A stretch of 64,000 nt of DNA. Source: Mastigias papua. Its lineage: Eukaryota; Cnidaria; Scyphozoa; Rhizostomeae; Mastigiidae. Positions 1-28,055 of this stretch are shown here, piece by piece. Positions within the stretch are counted from its first letter, which is position 1; each line of letters starts with the position of its first letter. The position numbers and the translations under genes are program-made. The stretch spans positions 13,809,544-13,873,543 of the forward strand of contig OZ025281.1 of assembly GCA_964019165.1 (NCBI GenBank). The letters run 5' to 3'. A model generated the notes under the pieces. That model saw only the letters and a program-made list of their open reading frames with translations, ran no database searches and was not told the DNA's origin.

Positions 1-4
1 TTAA

Positions 5-63
<59 letters not shown>

Positions 64-80
64 ATTAGTTAGTTAGTTAG
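1..80. repeat. (TTAG)n microsatellite
   Basis: Near-perfect tandem TTAG units with two TTAATTAG interruptions fill the left edge of the window. A second array of the same unit lies at 54365-54478. The array is internal and short, so it is not evidence of a telomere. Confidence 0.95.
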
Positions 81-3000
81 CGTGATACTTTTAAGTCGCT
101 AGTTTGTCAGTTATTGCCTATTCCTATACTTATGTGTGCAGGCTAGATGATGGCAACAAATGAGCTGTGTACCTACGGCTTGTATTTTACCTAAGCACAC
201 ATTTACCGGCCTACGAGAGAATGGACTACGGGGTTGCTTGACTCACCAACAGCCTTGACGCAAGATTGAGCCTATTAACAAAAGACAGCCCCAAATAAGG
301 CGACTATGGAAAAGAGCACAATATACGACAGCATTACACATACAATAGTACAGAGGCGATCAAATCCAGATTGCACAAGTTGCGAGCAAACACAAAGAGA
401 TGATCATTTTATGTCGTATAATCTCAAACAAGCTAAAGCCCCCGGCTAAGACCAAACGCAAAAAGAGCCGATTCAGCATTATCCACACACTGGTAATCAC
501 TTTATCTTCATGATGGTTAAGCCACCTCTATTACTCGGTATCTGTCTAAAATCGGACCCCACTTAAATCGGACCCGATCTTGTATTCGCAGTATAATATA
601 GTACTAACCATTAGCTGCTTATTACAATTGCAAGTCCCATGCTTCATGTGATGATGAACCGACAGCAAAAAATAGCACATGTCCTCCATATCTTTATTTT
701 ATTTTATTTCCCTATAACCCATGACTATTTCATCTGCTCTTATCCAACATGATCCCAACCGATTTGTGACTACGCGAAAAGTTATTGGGTGACTTGGGGG
801 TGAATAGATGCTGACATGTAGCAATATATGTTTGCCGGCACTTTGTCTTATTATAAGGAGCAGATAATTTTGGCTAGGCTCGATGTTCTAAATTTTTTTA
901 TAATTTTATTCTCAAATATTCCTAAAATTGTTCGTACGCTTCTAAGAGTGATTTGTGCAAATATCTGTGAAACTGCGTGCAGTATACAGTTTCAAACACA
1001 CAAGGTTGGACTACTTTTGAAAATAAATCAATAAATGCAGACATTTATTGCCAACCTCATCAGAATTAGTTAGCCAACAGAATGTGAGTAATCGGGTTCT
1101 TGTGGCAGTTCTCGTCTGAGGCTGGCCGAATATGGTTTATTCTAAAACAAGGCCCTATTTTTCGACAAATCGGTTTGATACCAGAAATTCACTACTTGTT
1201 CGTTAATTTCAACTTCACATTTAGTACCATGCAAGCAATATTGATTATTATGACAGGATACTATGGACACGGTGAATTCTGACGCAAGAGTTTTCTGAAA
1301 CACTGCAACATGGATCACGTAGACTTCATGCACATTTGACGGCAACAAATGGAATCGGCTTCATAATTTCTCTACCGTTTGTAAGTGCTGAAAAGTCTCG
1401 AAATTGAAAAGTTTCTTTAATGATTTTGGTCTTTAGTAATGCAAGTCCCTTAAACTTTCTGGCTCTCTAAATGTAGGGACGTTGTAAAGCAGTTTCTTAT
1501 AAAAGAAAAGCGTACACTGACTCTATTCAACGTCGTAACCAGGTCGGTCGTTAGGAGTTGCGAGGAGAGCTAGACCCCATTGACAACACTGCGGATCGTC
1601 TGAAAAGTATTGAAACTCTCAAGGGTATCCAAACTAAGTATATAGGAAGCTATCAGGAATTTTACAGGCTTAGCAACCAGTTTTGGCATTGCTATACAAA
1701 ACCATACCCGGTCCCTGGATGCCACGCCCACGTCGCAGGCAAATTTTTATTTCACACCCACACCAGAAGTGTCATCTTCGCCTGGTTGCAACTAACAACA
1801 GTTTTCAGTGTTTGGAGGAAAGGAAAACGCACCTAACAGAACTATAAGCACAAAATAAATCCTGTAATGTCGTGAGATAAAGGACGCTTTTGAAACCACA
1901 GATTATTGCCTTCATAGAAATCATGGAAGAAAGAGGAAACGCTTGAGTTAGAGAGAGAATCACCCAAGCGATAGTTTATGCAGAGCAAGGTTTCACGTGT
2001 TAGAGGCACAACTCTGCATATATAACTAAAAGAGTGTCAGAAATAGAAGGGGTTATGCTGAAAAGTTTCCAGTAATACATAGAGGTCAATATTTGGAAAA
2101 TTACGAAATGGTACGCTCGTAATAGTCGTCAGCACCAGTTAGTGGAATCTTGAGTGTGAGAAGAGGGAAATCTGGTGCTGCCAAATCTTTAATGAGGAAA
2201 TAATAGAACTCGCCTCTTAACAAATAAGCTATTTGGTTTGCGATCCGTGCATTGTCCTCTTACAAATTTACATAACACATATCAATATAAGTTACAAATG
2301 GCCTTTTATATATAGGTTAGCTGGAATTTTGCCGATTTGTTGAGTATTATTGCAAGTGGAAAGTGATTTCCTCGTTGACAAAAAAAGCAGCTAGCATACC
2401 TTCTCTGCCACTTCCTGCAGCCTGGCTGAGTAAAATGAGAAATGCAGTGAATACCAATAGAATTCTTGCTGACATATTTGAACTTCGTCTGCAGTAACCT
2501 CACTTGGGTCTTCTTCCGTGAGTTTCACCCTATGGCTAAGTCCGTCCCTTGCTATCTCTCTCTTTCTACCTGGCTATCGTGTAGTGCCTGCAACGGTCCA
2601 CGACTACCCGAGCTTTTCAAGAGACGAACTTCACGTTACTCAACCTTATCTTGGGAAATCTTCGCCCGCGTTTGTTTCCTTTCTCTCCTACCAGGTCCGG
2701 CCCTGTTCAATGTCATGTTAATTGCGGAGGGTATTGTCCGGACTACCGAGCCATACGTCCCTTTCATGTTCAAGTGCGTGTTACGTGCGTGTGCATGGTG
2801 GGCGGATGATTGGCCAGGATGTAGAGGGATCCAAAAGACAATTAAATGAAACCCACTAACAAGATGATCCTGAATAAACCGCATCTGGAAAAGGTAATGG
2901 AATTGTATCCTACCTCACGAAGTCAATGTGTATCATCTCAAATGCTTGCCAACGCACGACCACAGATGCGATTATCGCTTGCTCATGATGGGAATGTTAA

Positions 3001-3114
3001 TAATGGAGTTTTCTGAATCAGAACTTTTTGGCAAGCTAATGAAATATAAGAAGGGGTTGAAGATAAAGCCATGAAATGACCTGTGGCATAAATTAGGTAC
3101 GAGTGAAAAGGAGA

Positions 3115-3350
3115 GTCATATTATATCATGTTATATTATGCTATAATACATTATATTATGTTATATAACATAATATAATGCAATGTAATTTCATATATTA
3201 TCAAAATTATATTATATTATATTTATACAATATATTTTATCATATTGCATTATATTATAACATGTTATATTATTCTATAGTATATTATAATTATATTATA
3301 TTATATTATATTATATTATATTATATTATATTATATTACATGTTATTTTT
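3115..3350. repeat. Imperfect TTATA/ATTATA-rich tract
   Basis: A run of degenerate TTATA, ATAATA and TATTATAT units ends in a regular TTATA array at about 3290-3340. It is self-complementary and would fold into AT hairpins. The open frame across it is a by-product of the repeat. Confidence 0.85.
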
Positions 3351-3425
3351 TTATAATAGAATATTACACCAAATTATAGTCCCATTGTATTCTCATTTGC
3401 CATGCATATTTCCTTGCACATTTAT

Positions 3426-3466
3426 ACAGTGTTGAGGATTGATATGAAAATCAATCCTCACTGCTG
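3426..3466. repeat. Hairpin-forming inverted repeat
   Basis: TGAGGATTGAT (3433-3443) is followed after six bases by its reverse complement ATCAATCCTCA (3450-3460). Imperfect pairing continues outward through ATACAG and CTGTAT. The function is unknown; it could be a short foldback element. Confidence 0.7.
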
Positions 3467-5512
3467 TATTATGGTGGACAGTTATGAATGAGAATTTTTA
3501 GTTCCTGTCAGTGTTCTCTAAAGTAGACTGTATTGAAAGAACGCTATCTGACTTGGTTGCACTGGTCTGCACTTGATTTTCTCGTTATCTGGACTGTATT
3601 ACCGTTTAAAATTATTTTATAAACCTATTAATGTTTCTAGAAAATATGCTCATGCCTCCTAGACCATCGTCCGATGACTTATTACGCATAATATATTAGA
3701 ATGATACATATTGAACATATTCGCTATTAAAATATATCCGCTTATTATGTATAATATATAACGAATCACATTTCTATTTGTATGTTCTTGTAAATTCCAG
3801 GTCAAAAATAAGCAAACATAAATACACATGAGTGACAGAGGAAGCTGAAGATCCGCTGGTCTGTGTTTTAGTCACTGCTTGAGCTGACCAGCAGCAAAAT
3901 ACGCATAGAAATCGTCAATGCGCCATAGTGACGCAGAATAAAAATAGCCCTATCAATATAACAATACGCGTGGTATCTATCTCTGTTTTGTGATATCTAT
4001 CAGCCGGTAGGTAGCATGATGTCGGCATTATACGGAGAAATCCTTGCCATAAACGCACCGTGGTATCAACTATGGGTATGAACATAACCCGCGAGGGTTG
4101 CTCAAACAAACAACATTTCCATAGATACTTGTGGAGGAAAAGGCCAACCCATGTGACCTTGCCGGCAGTCAGCTTTGTAGATAAAGCCATAGTATTGATG
4201 CCTACATGACCAAGTTTCTAATGCATTATTACACGAAAGTCTTGATGCCACCTTGTGCCCACCCAGCAGCAAACACTTCTAAGCAGTCAAAAAGGAAATC
4301 AGTACTTGGTCTGGAAAAGAATGCACCTCCAGGATTTGTCGCTAACTTATCATTAAAGTGTATGTTATTCTATATATATTTATTTGATTTTTTCTTTTTG
4401 TATTGTATAGTTGGTTTTAAGTAGTATTTTGTTACTATTTTTACCAACCAACTTTAGATATGGATATATGAAATATGAAATGAAATATCAAAGTTTTAAA
4501 GGCGGCGAAGAAAGGAACTGGCCACCCTTACCCACTATGCCGGCGGCTCAGGATAAGTGTCCGCTCTAACAGGCACTCCCCAAAGTACGGAATCGTATAC
4601 GGGACTAACCTTTACCTTTACCCGGGCACGGACCGCCATCATCATTGAGCACAACAGCAGCAGCAACAGCTTGTGAAGCTCACCTCGGTTGAAAAATCTC
4701 ACGTGAATACAAGGTGAATTTTACATTTCAACTCGGATAGAATACAGTCTACTTTTCTCATGTGGAGGCCCTCGTCTAGTCTATTCTGTGTTGTTTCTAA
4801 TAGAGAGACAGATTTTGAGTGGTGAAAAGTCTTTCAACAAAAGTTGCACAGTATCCAATTATAAAAGTCACTTTTGTGACAAGAAAAAGCATCGAAGATG
4901 TAACTATGATGTTAGAGTGAACTACTGACAGGTAACAAAAATTTAAAATAAACGAAGGAACAGAACGACCACTGTAAAGGGACCATACAAAGTGCATGTT
5001 ATAGAAGATAACTGTTGACGGCCAATCGCGCTATGAGGCTATAAATGTCAAAAATTACTGGTTCAGTTAATCATAAGAAAACTTCGATTACACATCCCCC
5101 TTGAAAAGCAAAATGTTAGCAAAGGCTCATCTCGGCATCTGTACTTCATTATACATTGCTTTACAGGGATGACGGAGAAATATTTCTGGTGGGCGGGGGG
5201 CTTGAGTTGGCAGATTACAAGTGCAGAAATATAGAGAGTGCAAAAACGGGTACTAAAGTACATTTGCTATAAAAAGTAGAGGGGCTGCAGCAGATTTCAA
5301 GTTGACAGAATAAGCAGATTTCATGACGGGGGAGAATAATTTGGTTGTAGAAACTTGCGGTTCAAATAATGTGGACATAATAAGTATGTCTACAGGCAAG
5401 TTTAGACTCTTCCAAGTTGCACTACAGGGGTAATCTCCTCCTTGCACTCACGTTTACTGATAAATCATCCGATCGCCAAAACCAATAAAGAACATTTGGG
5501 GGAGACTTCTAT

Positions 5513-5565
5513 GGATGAAAGAATAAATGAATGAATGAGTGAATGAATGAATGACTGAATGAAAT
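5513..5565. repeat. (ATGA)n microsatellite
   Basis: Tandem ATGA units with single-base variants (GAGTGA, GACTGA). It is the same tetranucleotide, read on the other strand, as the ATTC/TTCA arrays further right. Confidence 0.85.
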
Positions 5566-6324
5566 TAATAAACATGATTATGTTCACAAGGTTCTATGAA
5601 ATGTCTCGAATTATCAATTTCAGTCAAATATACAAAAGCAAAGATCTTCAGTTCTCACGATCAACGAGCTCAAGGACAAGACAGCATTCATTGAACAGCA
5701 ACTAATGTCAGATTGCAGCTTTCAGCTTTAAGCCTAAGCACCCGAACAAGAAACATCACAAATGTCTGTTAAAATGAGCAGCACTGAACACTGGTTGGTT
5801 GAATCAGCATGGACCAAGGTCAATATGACTTCATCAATATGGCTTAGAGAATAAGCAGTGCGTGCATCCCACGCCTGATCCCACGCATTATATCATCATC
5901 GTGGGAAGACAAACCTGTCCCATCATAGCTAGTGCACGCCTCATTTTTTATGTTACCTAATCTTAACGGTAATTTAATAAGTTAAATTAAGACCAACTAA
6001 AATATTTAAGACCAGCTACCTACAACAAATACTCAAATACAAATAAGATACTGAGGACTTTGACATTCTACTCGCTTTTTTTTATAAGGAACCATTTTAG
6101 AATGAACCCACATGTAGAATGCCAAAATATTTAAAGAACTTATACTACTAAAAGAAAATACTCTAAAGAACTTTTAGTTTGAAAAACTTTTATAACAGCA
6201 AACAATTAAGAATTAGAAAGCGGGTCTCATTGATTTGCAGCGAAAACCAGCAGAGATTGTTTGCTATGCTTGAGTCAAGTGTTTTATGTTTCATTCATCT
6301 TAAGTTATAGCCAAAATTAAAATG

Positions 6325-6565
6325 CTTCTTAAAATTTTCGAAATTTCCTATTGCAATAAAGCAACTATGAGACGAGAAATTGACGTTTTAGTTAAAAACA
6401 GTTGAGAGACAGATGTTTTTATTTTGCTTCCAGTTCATTTAAACACTCTCTAGAAAAAGCAGACTTTTCAAGTTTACTTTTGAAACTCAGCCTGCCTGTG
6501 TTTCTTAATTGTTTCTTAATTTTTGCATGATTTGAGCCTCATGTTTCTTATATACTTGTAGTGGT
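6325..6565 (+). repeat. Interspersed repeat family C, copy 1
   Basis: This copy aligns by eye with 24040-24280 and 28465-28700. The shared order is a block ending in GAAATTTCCTAT, then CAACTRTGAGACGAGAA, a TTTTAGTTAAAAAC stretch, TTCCAGTT, and a closing part with AAGCTCAGCCTGCC and TTTGAGCCTCATGTTTCTTATATACTTG. It has no coding capacity. It is probably a nonautonomous element or SINE-like repeat, but I cannot place it in a named family. Confidence 0.7.
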
Positions 6566-9286
6566 ATGATGTTGCATAACAACAAAACATTACGATTGGC
6601 TAGGCCAATAACCGACTCTCCAGCCCTCTACACACACTATTCGCTGTGGTTCTGTAAATGAAAACAAGGGTCGGTTAAGGCAGTATGTTAAACAACTTAT
6701 TGGTTTAAGAATTCAAAAGCAAACATCTCGCATTGTAAGATTCACAAACAACATAAAACGTTGGGCATATCTTGAGACCATTGCTAAAGTGAGAACCCAA
6801 ATCCTATTCAACTTGGATCCGTCTTTCTCTGTAAAACAACTTCGAGGGGAGCCAGCGAGGGAAACCTGTTGCGGAGATGAATAGTGGTATCGAGGTAGCA
6901 GGCTATGTGATAACGAGACTGGATATAGACTTAGTCTGTCTTATGTGACCCAGTCCCCCTCTTCCTAATTCCACTGATTGTCAACGGTACGTACTGCACT
7001 AGATGTATTCCAGTAATATGAAAACTCCCAAAAAACTCCTGGAATAGATTCGCTTTGATGGGCGGGATACACACTTTTTGTATTTAAGAATACCTAGTTG
7101 TCATTGAGCCTCGATATCCTTAGATTTTTTGACTTTGAGCCTGAGAACATTCTTAAATTTTTCTTAATTTTTAGCGATTTTCAACATTTATTTTCGTATA
7201 GATTGTATTCTTACGATAAAAATTTTGTAACTAACATTCCCTGAATAGTTGCTGAGTTGCGCCATAGCAGCGAGCTCCAGGTAGGAAAAGTGAAGTTCAC
7301 TGTTTTGTTTTCTAAAAAGCTCAAGTCAGCAAAAATCTAAACTTTCATGAAATTTGACCCTAGCTTTATTCTTAAATTATTCTTGAGTATCAGAGAATTT
7401 CAGCTTTGATATTCTTATAGACTGTATCCTTATAAATAAAGAGCGTGGAGATTAAATATATCATTTAGGCCGATTGTGAGCTGCACGAGATGAGAAGTAA
7501 CTAAACACTCGATATGGTCGCAAAGCGCTCTCGACTTCTTCAAAATGTTCGCGACCCACGTTCTCGCTTTCAATTGAGAAATCGAGGCTGTTGTTGACCT
7601 TAAACGATGACCTGAACTCAGGCTGCTATGCTCCAGCCTCCAACAGGGACTTAGTTCCAAATAATAGCAGAGGTCAAAATCATTGTCTGCAAGAACCATA
7701 GCTTCGCAGCAAACACAAGCTGACCAAAAGATCAATAATGCAATAAAACCAATGCGTGAATCATGCGTAAAACCCCAAAGCTTCTCCGTTGAGATTTGAT
7801 AAGGCTTTGTCGGGGTCAAAACTGAGCAAAACATGCTAAAGATTGCCGTTTCTTGATGTATAACAAATGAGAAATCGGAGAAATAACTCACTTCGAATGA
7901 AGTTAAAACCGATTTTAAAAAGTGTTAGCACCTTACTTCTGAAGTTTGTCTATCATTTTGTGAAAAAATTCAAATTAAGAATCCAAGTAATTAGTATTCA
8001 CGAGAAAATACGGACCAGAGATGGAAGTACGGATAATTGAAAAATCCGGCAAAAGCGAGGTTCGACTGTGCATTTATTCATCTATTTCAACAACCACAAC
8101 AAATACTTTTAAAGCCTTAAGCTTCATGTATCATTCTACGCCTAAGATAGTATAAATATTAAAGTACCTTAACTGTCTCGCTTCACAGTAATTCATTTAT
8201 TCTCCTCCTTTTACGCTTTCCTTCCTTCGACAACCTGTCCTTGTTTTCCTGATACAACAAATGGGCTTAAATGTCATGTAAATCCGTAATGCAATGGATA
8301 ACTACAGCCAATTTCTGTGCCTACTAGGTGACAAAATAACCAATTAGTATCCATAACATGAACTACAGTCCTTTCTTCATATGGCAAGCAAGATGCTACA
8401 ATAACTTCTCCTACATACAGAATAGTCTTGCAGATCTTTTGCTCCTTGTTGCCCTGTCAAATGGGGTCAGAATTACAGTTTCGCGCTAAAAGTGACAGAT
8501 TCAAAATGGCAGCTTCAAAATGGCGTTGCAAACAAACTTGCTGAATATGGAGGCATCTTGCTTGTTGATGTTTCAATGTAAGTAAAAGAGTGGAAGTAAT
8601 ACGAAGTGGATGGAAAGCTGCTAGCATCACATTTGGTCCCAAGAGCTTTTTGAACCCAAACCTGTATAGTAGAATTTATTCCTTTTTGTATCTTTGTTGA
8701 TTTCCTGCTACGTTGTCCATATTTTTCTGCAAATCAAGTTGAATATTCATTCCACATATATATAATGTTTCGTTAATTTTAGCCGCATTGACCTCATCCA
8801 TCCTTAACTTTTGATAACAAGGCAGGATTTACTGTCACAAGCACGGTACAAACGGCTGACCATTAAACATAAGGGTTTTCGCTATTCTATATCAACCAGT
8901 AACTTTATTTGTTCCGTGCGTTTCGTCCTATTTCTTTCGTTGGTCACTGCAATTTCCCAGGAATATTTCAATTGGTCGTATACTAACCGAAGCTAGACAG
9001 GTTCGGCTAGCAATAAAATAATCGGTAAACATTGAAAACAAGGTTGATGCAAGGTTGATCGGAAATGGAGTAAGTAAGGTGCACATGACAATGTTCGTTG
9101 TGACAGTGATGCAATGATACGTTCGAAAATAAGAGAATGGCCTATAACTATCAATTTAAATAAACATTTTGTCAAAATTGAAAGAGAGCACAGAGAGAAG
9201 TCCTCCAGGATACCTCTATCTCCTGATATAAATGGCTACACCTTTAACGAACAATTCATATTCGCTAATTAGATATATGTGCTATA

Positions 9287-9745
9287 TTAAATATCCAACA
9301 AGAGAACTGAAATCTCCCAAAATTTTGCGCGCATAGCATCCAACAAGAGAACTCAAATCTCCCAAAATTTTGCGCGCATGACATCCAACAAGAGAACTGA
9401 AATCTCCCAAAATTTTGCGCGCGCATAGCATCCAACAAGAGAACTCAAATCTCCCAAAATTTTGCGCGCATAGCATCCAACAAGAGAACTCAAATCTCCC
9501 AAAATTTTGCGCGCGTAGCATCCAACAAGAGAACTCAAATCTCCCAAAATTTTGCGCGCATAGCATCCAACAAGAGAACTCAAATCTCCCAAAATTCTGC
9601 GCGCGTAGCATCCAACAAGAGAATTCAAATCTCCAAAAATTTTGCGCGCATGACATCCAACAAGAGAACTCAAATCTCCCAAAATTTTGCGCGCGTAGCA
9701 TCCAACAAGAGAACTCAAATCTCCAAAAATTTTGCGCGCAAAGCA
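9287..9745. repeat. 45-bp minisatellite, about ten units
   Basis: About ten head-to-tail units of roughly 45 bp. Each has CATCCAACAAGAGAACTCAA, then ATCTCCCAAAATTTTGCGCGC. Units differ at the end (GCATAG, GCGTAG, GCATGACA) and at a few internal sites (AACTGAAA or AACTCAAA, CTCCC or CTCCA). Long open frames on both strands across it follow from the period being a multiple of three. There are no spacers, so it is not a CRISPR array. Confidence 0.95.
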
Positions 9746-10480
<735 letters not shown>

Positions 10481-10775
10481 TTTGTTTATGTATACATATA
10501 TACATACACACACATATATTTATAGAACTAAATATAAAACGTTAACTTGAAACGTTTCAGTTTTCGTCGTCTTCGGTCGTCCACAAGTTGAAGTTTCTAT
10601 TGAGTTCTGCAGTGTTTTAAAATCTCTTAAAAATTGAAACGTGTGTGCTAAGATGTGTATGAGTACAACAATTGTATACAAGACTTTCGACTAAAGAATA
10701 AACTAGATCTCCGCAGAGAACTTGTTTAATTTCTAATCGACAGTCTGATACAATTGCACTCATATACACACCTAT
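10481..10775. other. Spacer between (AT)n arrays
   Basis: Mostly AT-rich. It includes a GAAACGTTTCAG stretch near 10549 followed by CGTCGTCTTCGGTCGTCC, possibly a decayed relative of the neighbouring hammerhead-like repeats. No gene is visible. Confidence 0.4.
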
Positions 10776-10938
<163 letters not shown>

Positions 10939-11388
10939 CATGCATATACGTAAGTAAATGTACTCAGAATCAGTCTTAGGTTGTAGCCAAAATTATGCTT
11001 GCTAGAAATAGAACGCATTACATGTCGAATTTCCAGAGTTAATATACATTTCAGTCCATTGAAGGTGGTTATGCGTTAACTGGGATGAAACACATTAGAC
11101 CCTGCAACAGTGAGAAGTATTGAAAACAGCATGGAAACATTGTACAGTGCCAAAGATGGTAAACAGAGCGAACCAATCAGAAGACAAAGAGGTCAACTGC
11201 AGCCAATCCAGAGAAAGAAAAATCAAACCCTGCCAATCAAATGAAATATGCAAGGGCATCGAAGTAGAGGAACGAAATGTCAGAACACGCTGCAAACGGG
11301 AAGGAGCATGCACGTGGATTTAAACATGATTAAAAGTTACTATGGGTTTCTAACTAAAATCGAAATTTAGTAAAAATTAATTGTTTCG

Positions 11389-25595
<14,207 letters not shown>

Positions 25596-26790
25596 CGCTA
25601 AGAATTTGTACTATGACAGAGTGCAAAAGGGCAGTCTTTCCAATTCAGAGATTGGAGCAGTAACGGCTGTGTATTGTATTCAACACTCCGCCATCTTTAC
25701 TTGGCGCTCAATCAGTCAGCAAGTCCCAGATCCCTACCGAAGGCAAGTACACGTCACGTGCTCTGAACGATCAGACACTCTTTCCTCCTTTCCTTGATAA
25801 TCAGTGCTGATATGGCGCTCAGAAAAGTGCCCCCGTGAAATGCGCACCGCTTGAAAGGCTCCTGTCGTCGAAGCAAGAACCCTAAGCCCAAAAGAATCAT
25901 CATTTTTAATTTTTTGCACGCTAACTACCGATTTCGTCGCTCTCCCCAAAATTCACAACTTCAGGGAAGACAGAATCTCAAGTGAAGGGAATTGCAGAAC
26001 TCATTAAATTCTTTTTAATTTAATAAAGTCAAAGTTAACTAAAGGTTTTAGTGACAATTATCATTTTTGCAGAGTGATCCCATTTCAAGCTAGCGACAGA
26101 AGCTTATTGTGGCCTTACTTCCAACAAGCTTGCCTTCAAAAGGGGTTCTTAACTTGCTGTTCTACATAAACTTTGTAGTTCAAACTCTGCATGCAGCTCT
26201 AGAGAGAGGTCTGTGTAAATTACATTGTATACCCATTTAAGAAGTATGCTATTCATATCAAAAAAGATTGATTGTCAAGTGTAAGTACCCGTGTCTTTAA
26301 AATCTCCGAGATAGGGGGTCAATGTCATGCCAAACCTAGGACATACAAATGTGAAAAAGGGGTGGTTTTTGAGATAAAGGAACAAAAAATCAAATAAAAG
26401 GGGTAATTTTAGCTTGAACTTCAACTTAAATCTTTGATTTTCATAAAAGGGGGGCCAAGTTTGCTCTGGTTTTAAAGAAAATAGGGGTAAAATTTGAGCT
26501 AAAAACTCAGAAGAAAGGGTCCATTTTCTAGAAATTCAGACGTGAGTGCTTACACTTGAGACTAAAGAGTTGACCCACCGGGTTGACCATACACTGTCGA
26601 GTGTTGTCTATACATTGCCATTTCCAACATGTATGGCAACAAAACATGCATACCTTCACAGTGCTTGCTCATCAGGTGCATGTTGTTTATGCTTATATAA
26701 ATCAAGGGCTATTCCTCAATACAGTAACCACGATAAACATGTACAGCTCCAAATTTCCATAAAATGACTTCGTACAAAAGATGCTGTTTA
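25596..26790. other. Upstream region of ASXL
   Basis: Non-coding sequence 5' of the ASXL start. The minus-strand frame has an in-frame TAG a few codons before the ATG. I see no TATA box or GC-rich island, so the promoter cannot be placed. A stretch of short purine-rich AAAGGGG words lies at about 26350-26520. Confidence 0.5.
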
Positions 26791-26840
26791 GAGAGAGCGT
26801 TTCACCAATATTCTACAAACGACAGGCATGTATGGGGTGA

Positions 26841-26996
26841 CTTGTTCTTGTCAAAAAAAACACTTCTCAGTATGGGCTAAAATCATTTCCTTATCATGGT
26901 GCAAAACTATGGAATGATACTCCAGTTGAAATCAGAAATGCTTCCGTAAAGATTTCTTTCAAATCAAAATTAAAGATGTATCTGCAAAGCCTATAA
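26841..26996 (+). pseudogene. 3' remnant of a non-LTR retrotransposon reverse transcriptase
   Basis: The frame at 26862-26996 encodes YGLKSFPYHGAKLWND, then TPVEIRNASVKISFKSKLK and MYLQSL before TAA. This is the typical extreme C-terminus of CR1/L2-like LINE polyproteins (an RSF-Y-GA-LWN-LP-EIRN pattern followed by FK-LK). The rest of the element is absent, so it is a 5'-truncated copy. It belongs to a different LINE group from the RTE at 58029-61031. Confidence 0.7.
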
Positions 26997-27276
26997 AATG
27001 ATGAATTATGTTCTTCTTCAATCATGCCTCCTAATCTAAAGTGACCGAAAGGGAGGGCTCTCACCTCGATTGGTTTATCTATTTAGTGAGCTTCACCTTG
27101 AGAAATTCAACGACCTACAAGTTGCGTAAAGTGACCATTACATTTTTTGCTTTTAGATTCATTGTATCACAGTATTACTTCAGTTGAATTTTGAATATAT
27201 GAACTGAACTGATCGAGAAACGAGAATATACATATTTTAACTAAAAGACATTTAGCTATCGCATGCACGATTTATA

Positions 27277-27601
27277 CCGTAAATCTTCGAATTAGCCCCC
27301 TGGGGGCTTATTTATTTTTGATGCATTATGGGTGGGGGCTTATTCAAGGCGAGGGCTTATTCGAGGAAGGGCCTACAACATTATTTGACAAATGTCGTAT
27401 AAAAAGCTCATTGTCAAAGCTCCTTTTCCCATAATATTAAAAGAACAACCTAAGTTTAAGCAAAAGTCTTTATCAAAGTCTTCATCATTTTCTGTGGTGG
27501 GGGCTTATTCGAGGAGGGCTGATTAACAATTTGAAGTTCTAGCATGCGGGCTTATTCGAGGGAGGGGCTTATTCCAGGGGGGCTAACTCGAGGATTTACA
27601 G
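27277..27601. mobile_element. Palindromic MITE with CGAATTAGCCCCC termini, intact copy
   Basis: The left end CCGTAAATCTTCGAATTAGC and the right end read on the minus strand, CTGTAAATCCTCGAGTTAGC, form terminal inverted repeats. Subterminal GGGGGCTTATTCGAGG words are repeated several times, giving a quasi-palindrome of about 325 bp. There is no coding capacity. Related copies lie at 22545-22740, 43470-43560 and 43579-44079. Confidence 0.8.
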
Positions 27602-27884
27602 CAGATGAAATTGAGCCTGGGCTTCGTTCCCTGATGGAATCGATTGTCTGAAATGACGAAGAGCGGGAATGAGATCAGAATCAATACGACAGGGCAAATC
27701 TGAAAAAAGAATTGCATCGAAATTCTACAGTCGATGTTCTAGTACAACTCTGATTGCCATCTTCATTTCTATCTATATATTATATCTGTCTTTTATTAAA
27801 ATACAAGTACTACAAAATTGTCGAGAAAAGCAAGAAAATAGTGATATATCATCGATAAGAAAATGGAGATAGCAATGAGGAAGC

Positions 27885-28055
27885 TAGTAGGGTTAGGGTG
27901 TAATGGGTGGGGGTGAGTTGGGTTATGGTGAGTGGGGACAGGATGAGTGAGGTTAGGGTGAGTGAGATTAGGGTGAGTGGGGTTATGGTGGGTGGGGTTA
28001 TGGTGAGTGGAATTGGGGTGAGTGGGGTGAGGTTTGGTGGGAGAGTGGGGAATAT
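27885..28055 (+). repeat. G-rich 15-bp minisatellite
   Basis: About eleven variants of GGTGAGTGGGGTTAT/GGTGAGTGAGGTTAG. Words such as GGGTTAGGG occur but the period is 15, not the telomeric 6. Runs of three to five G on one strand could support quadruplex folding. Confidence 0.85.

Larger units (their letters stand above)
81..9280. other. Intergenic stretch without a supported gene
   Basis: No open frame here looks like protein. The longest are low in complexity, lack splice-consistent neighbours and match no family I know. The stretch holds an AT-rich ATTATA-type tract (3120-3350), a hairpin (3426-3466), an (ATGA)n array (about 5513-5560) and one copy of an interspersed repeat (6325-6565). 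The rest is AT-rich sequence in which I see nothing. Confidence 0.6.

Noticed and set aside
1..80. (TTAG)n array as a telomere
   Set aside because: Short, interrupted, and the same unit recurs internally at 54365-54478. No terminal context.
7430..7891. 153-codon minus-strand open frame
   Set aside because: No recognisable domain, no splice-consistent neighbours and no support beyond length; likely chance.
27885..28055. TTAGGG-containing tract as an interstitial telomere
   Set aside because: The period is 15 bp, with only occasional TTAGGG words.
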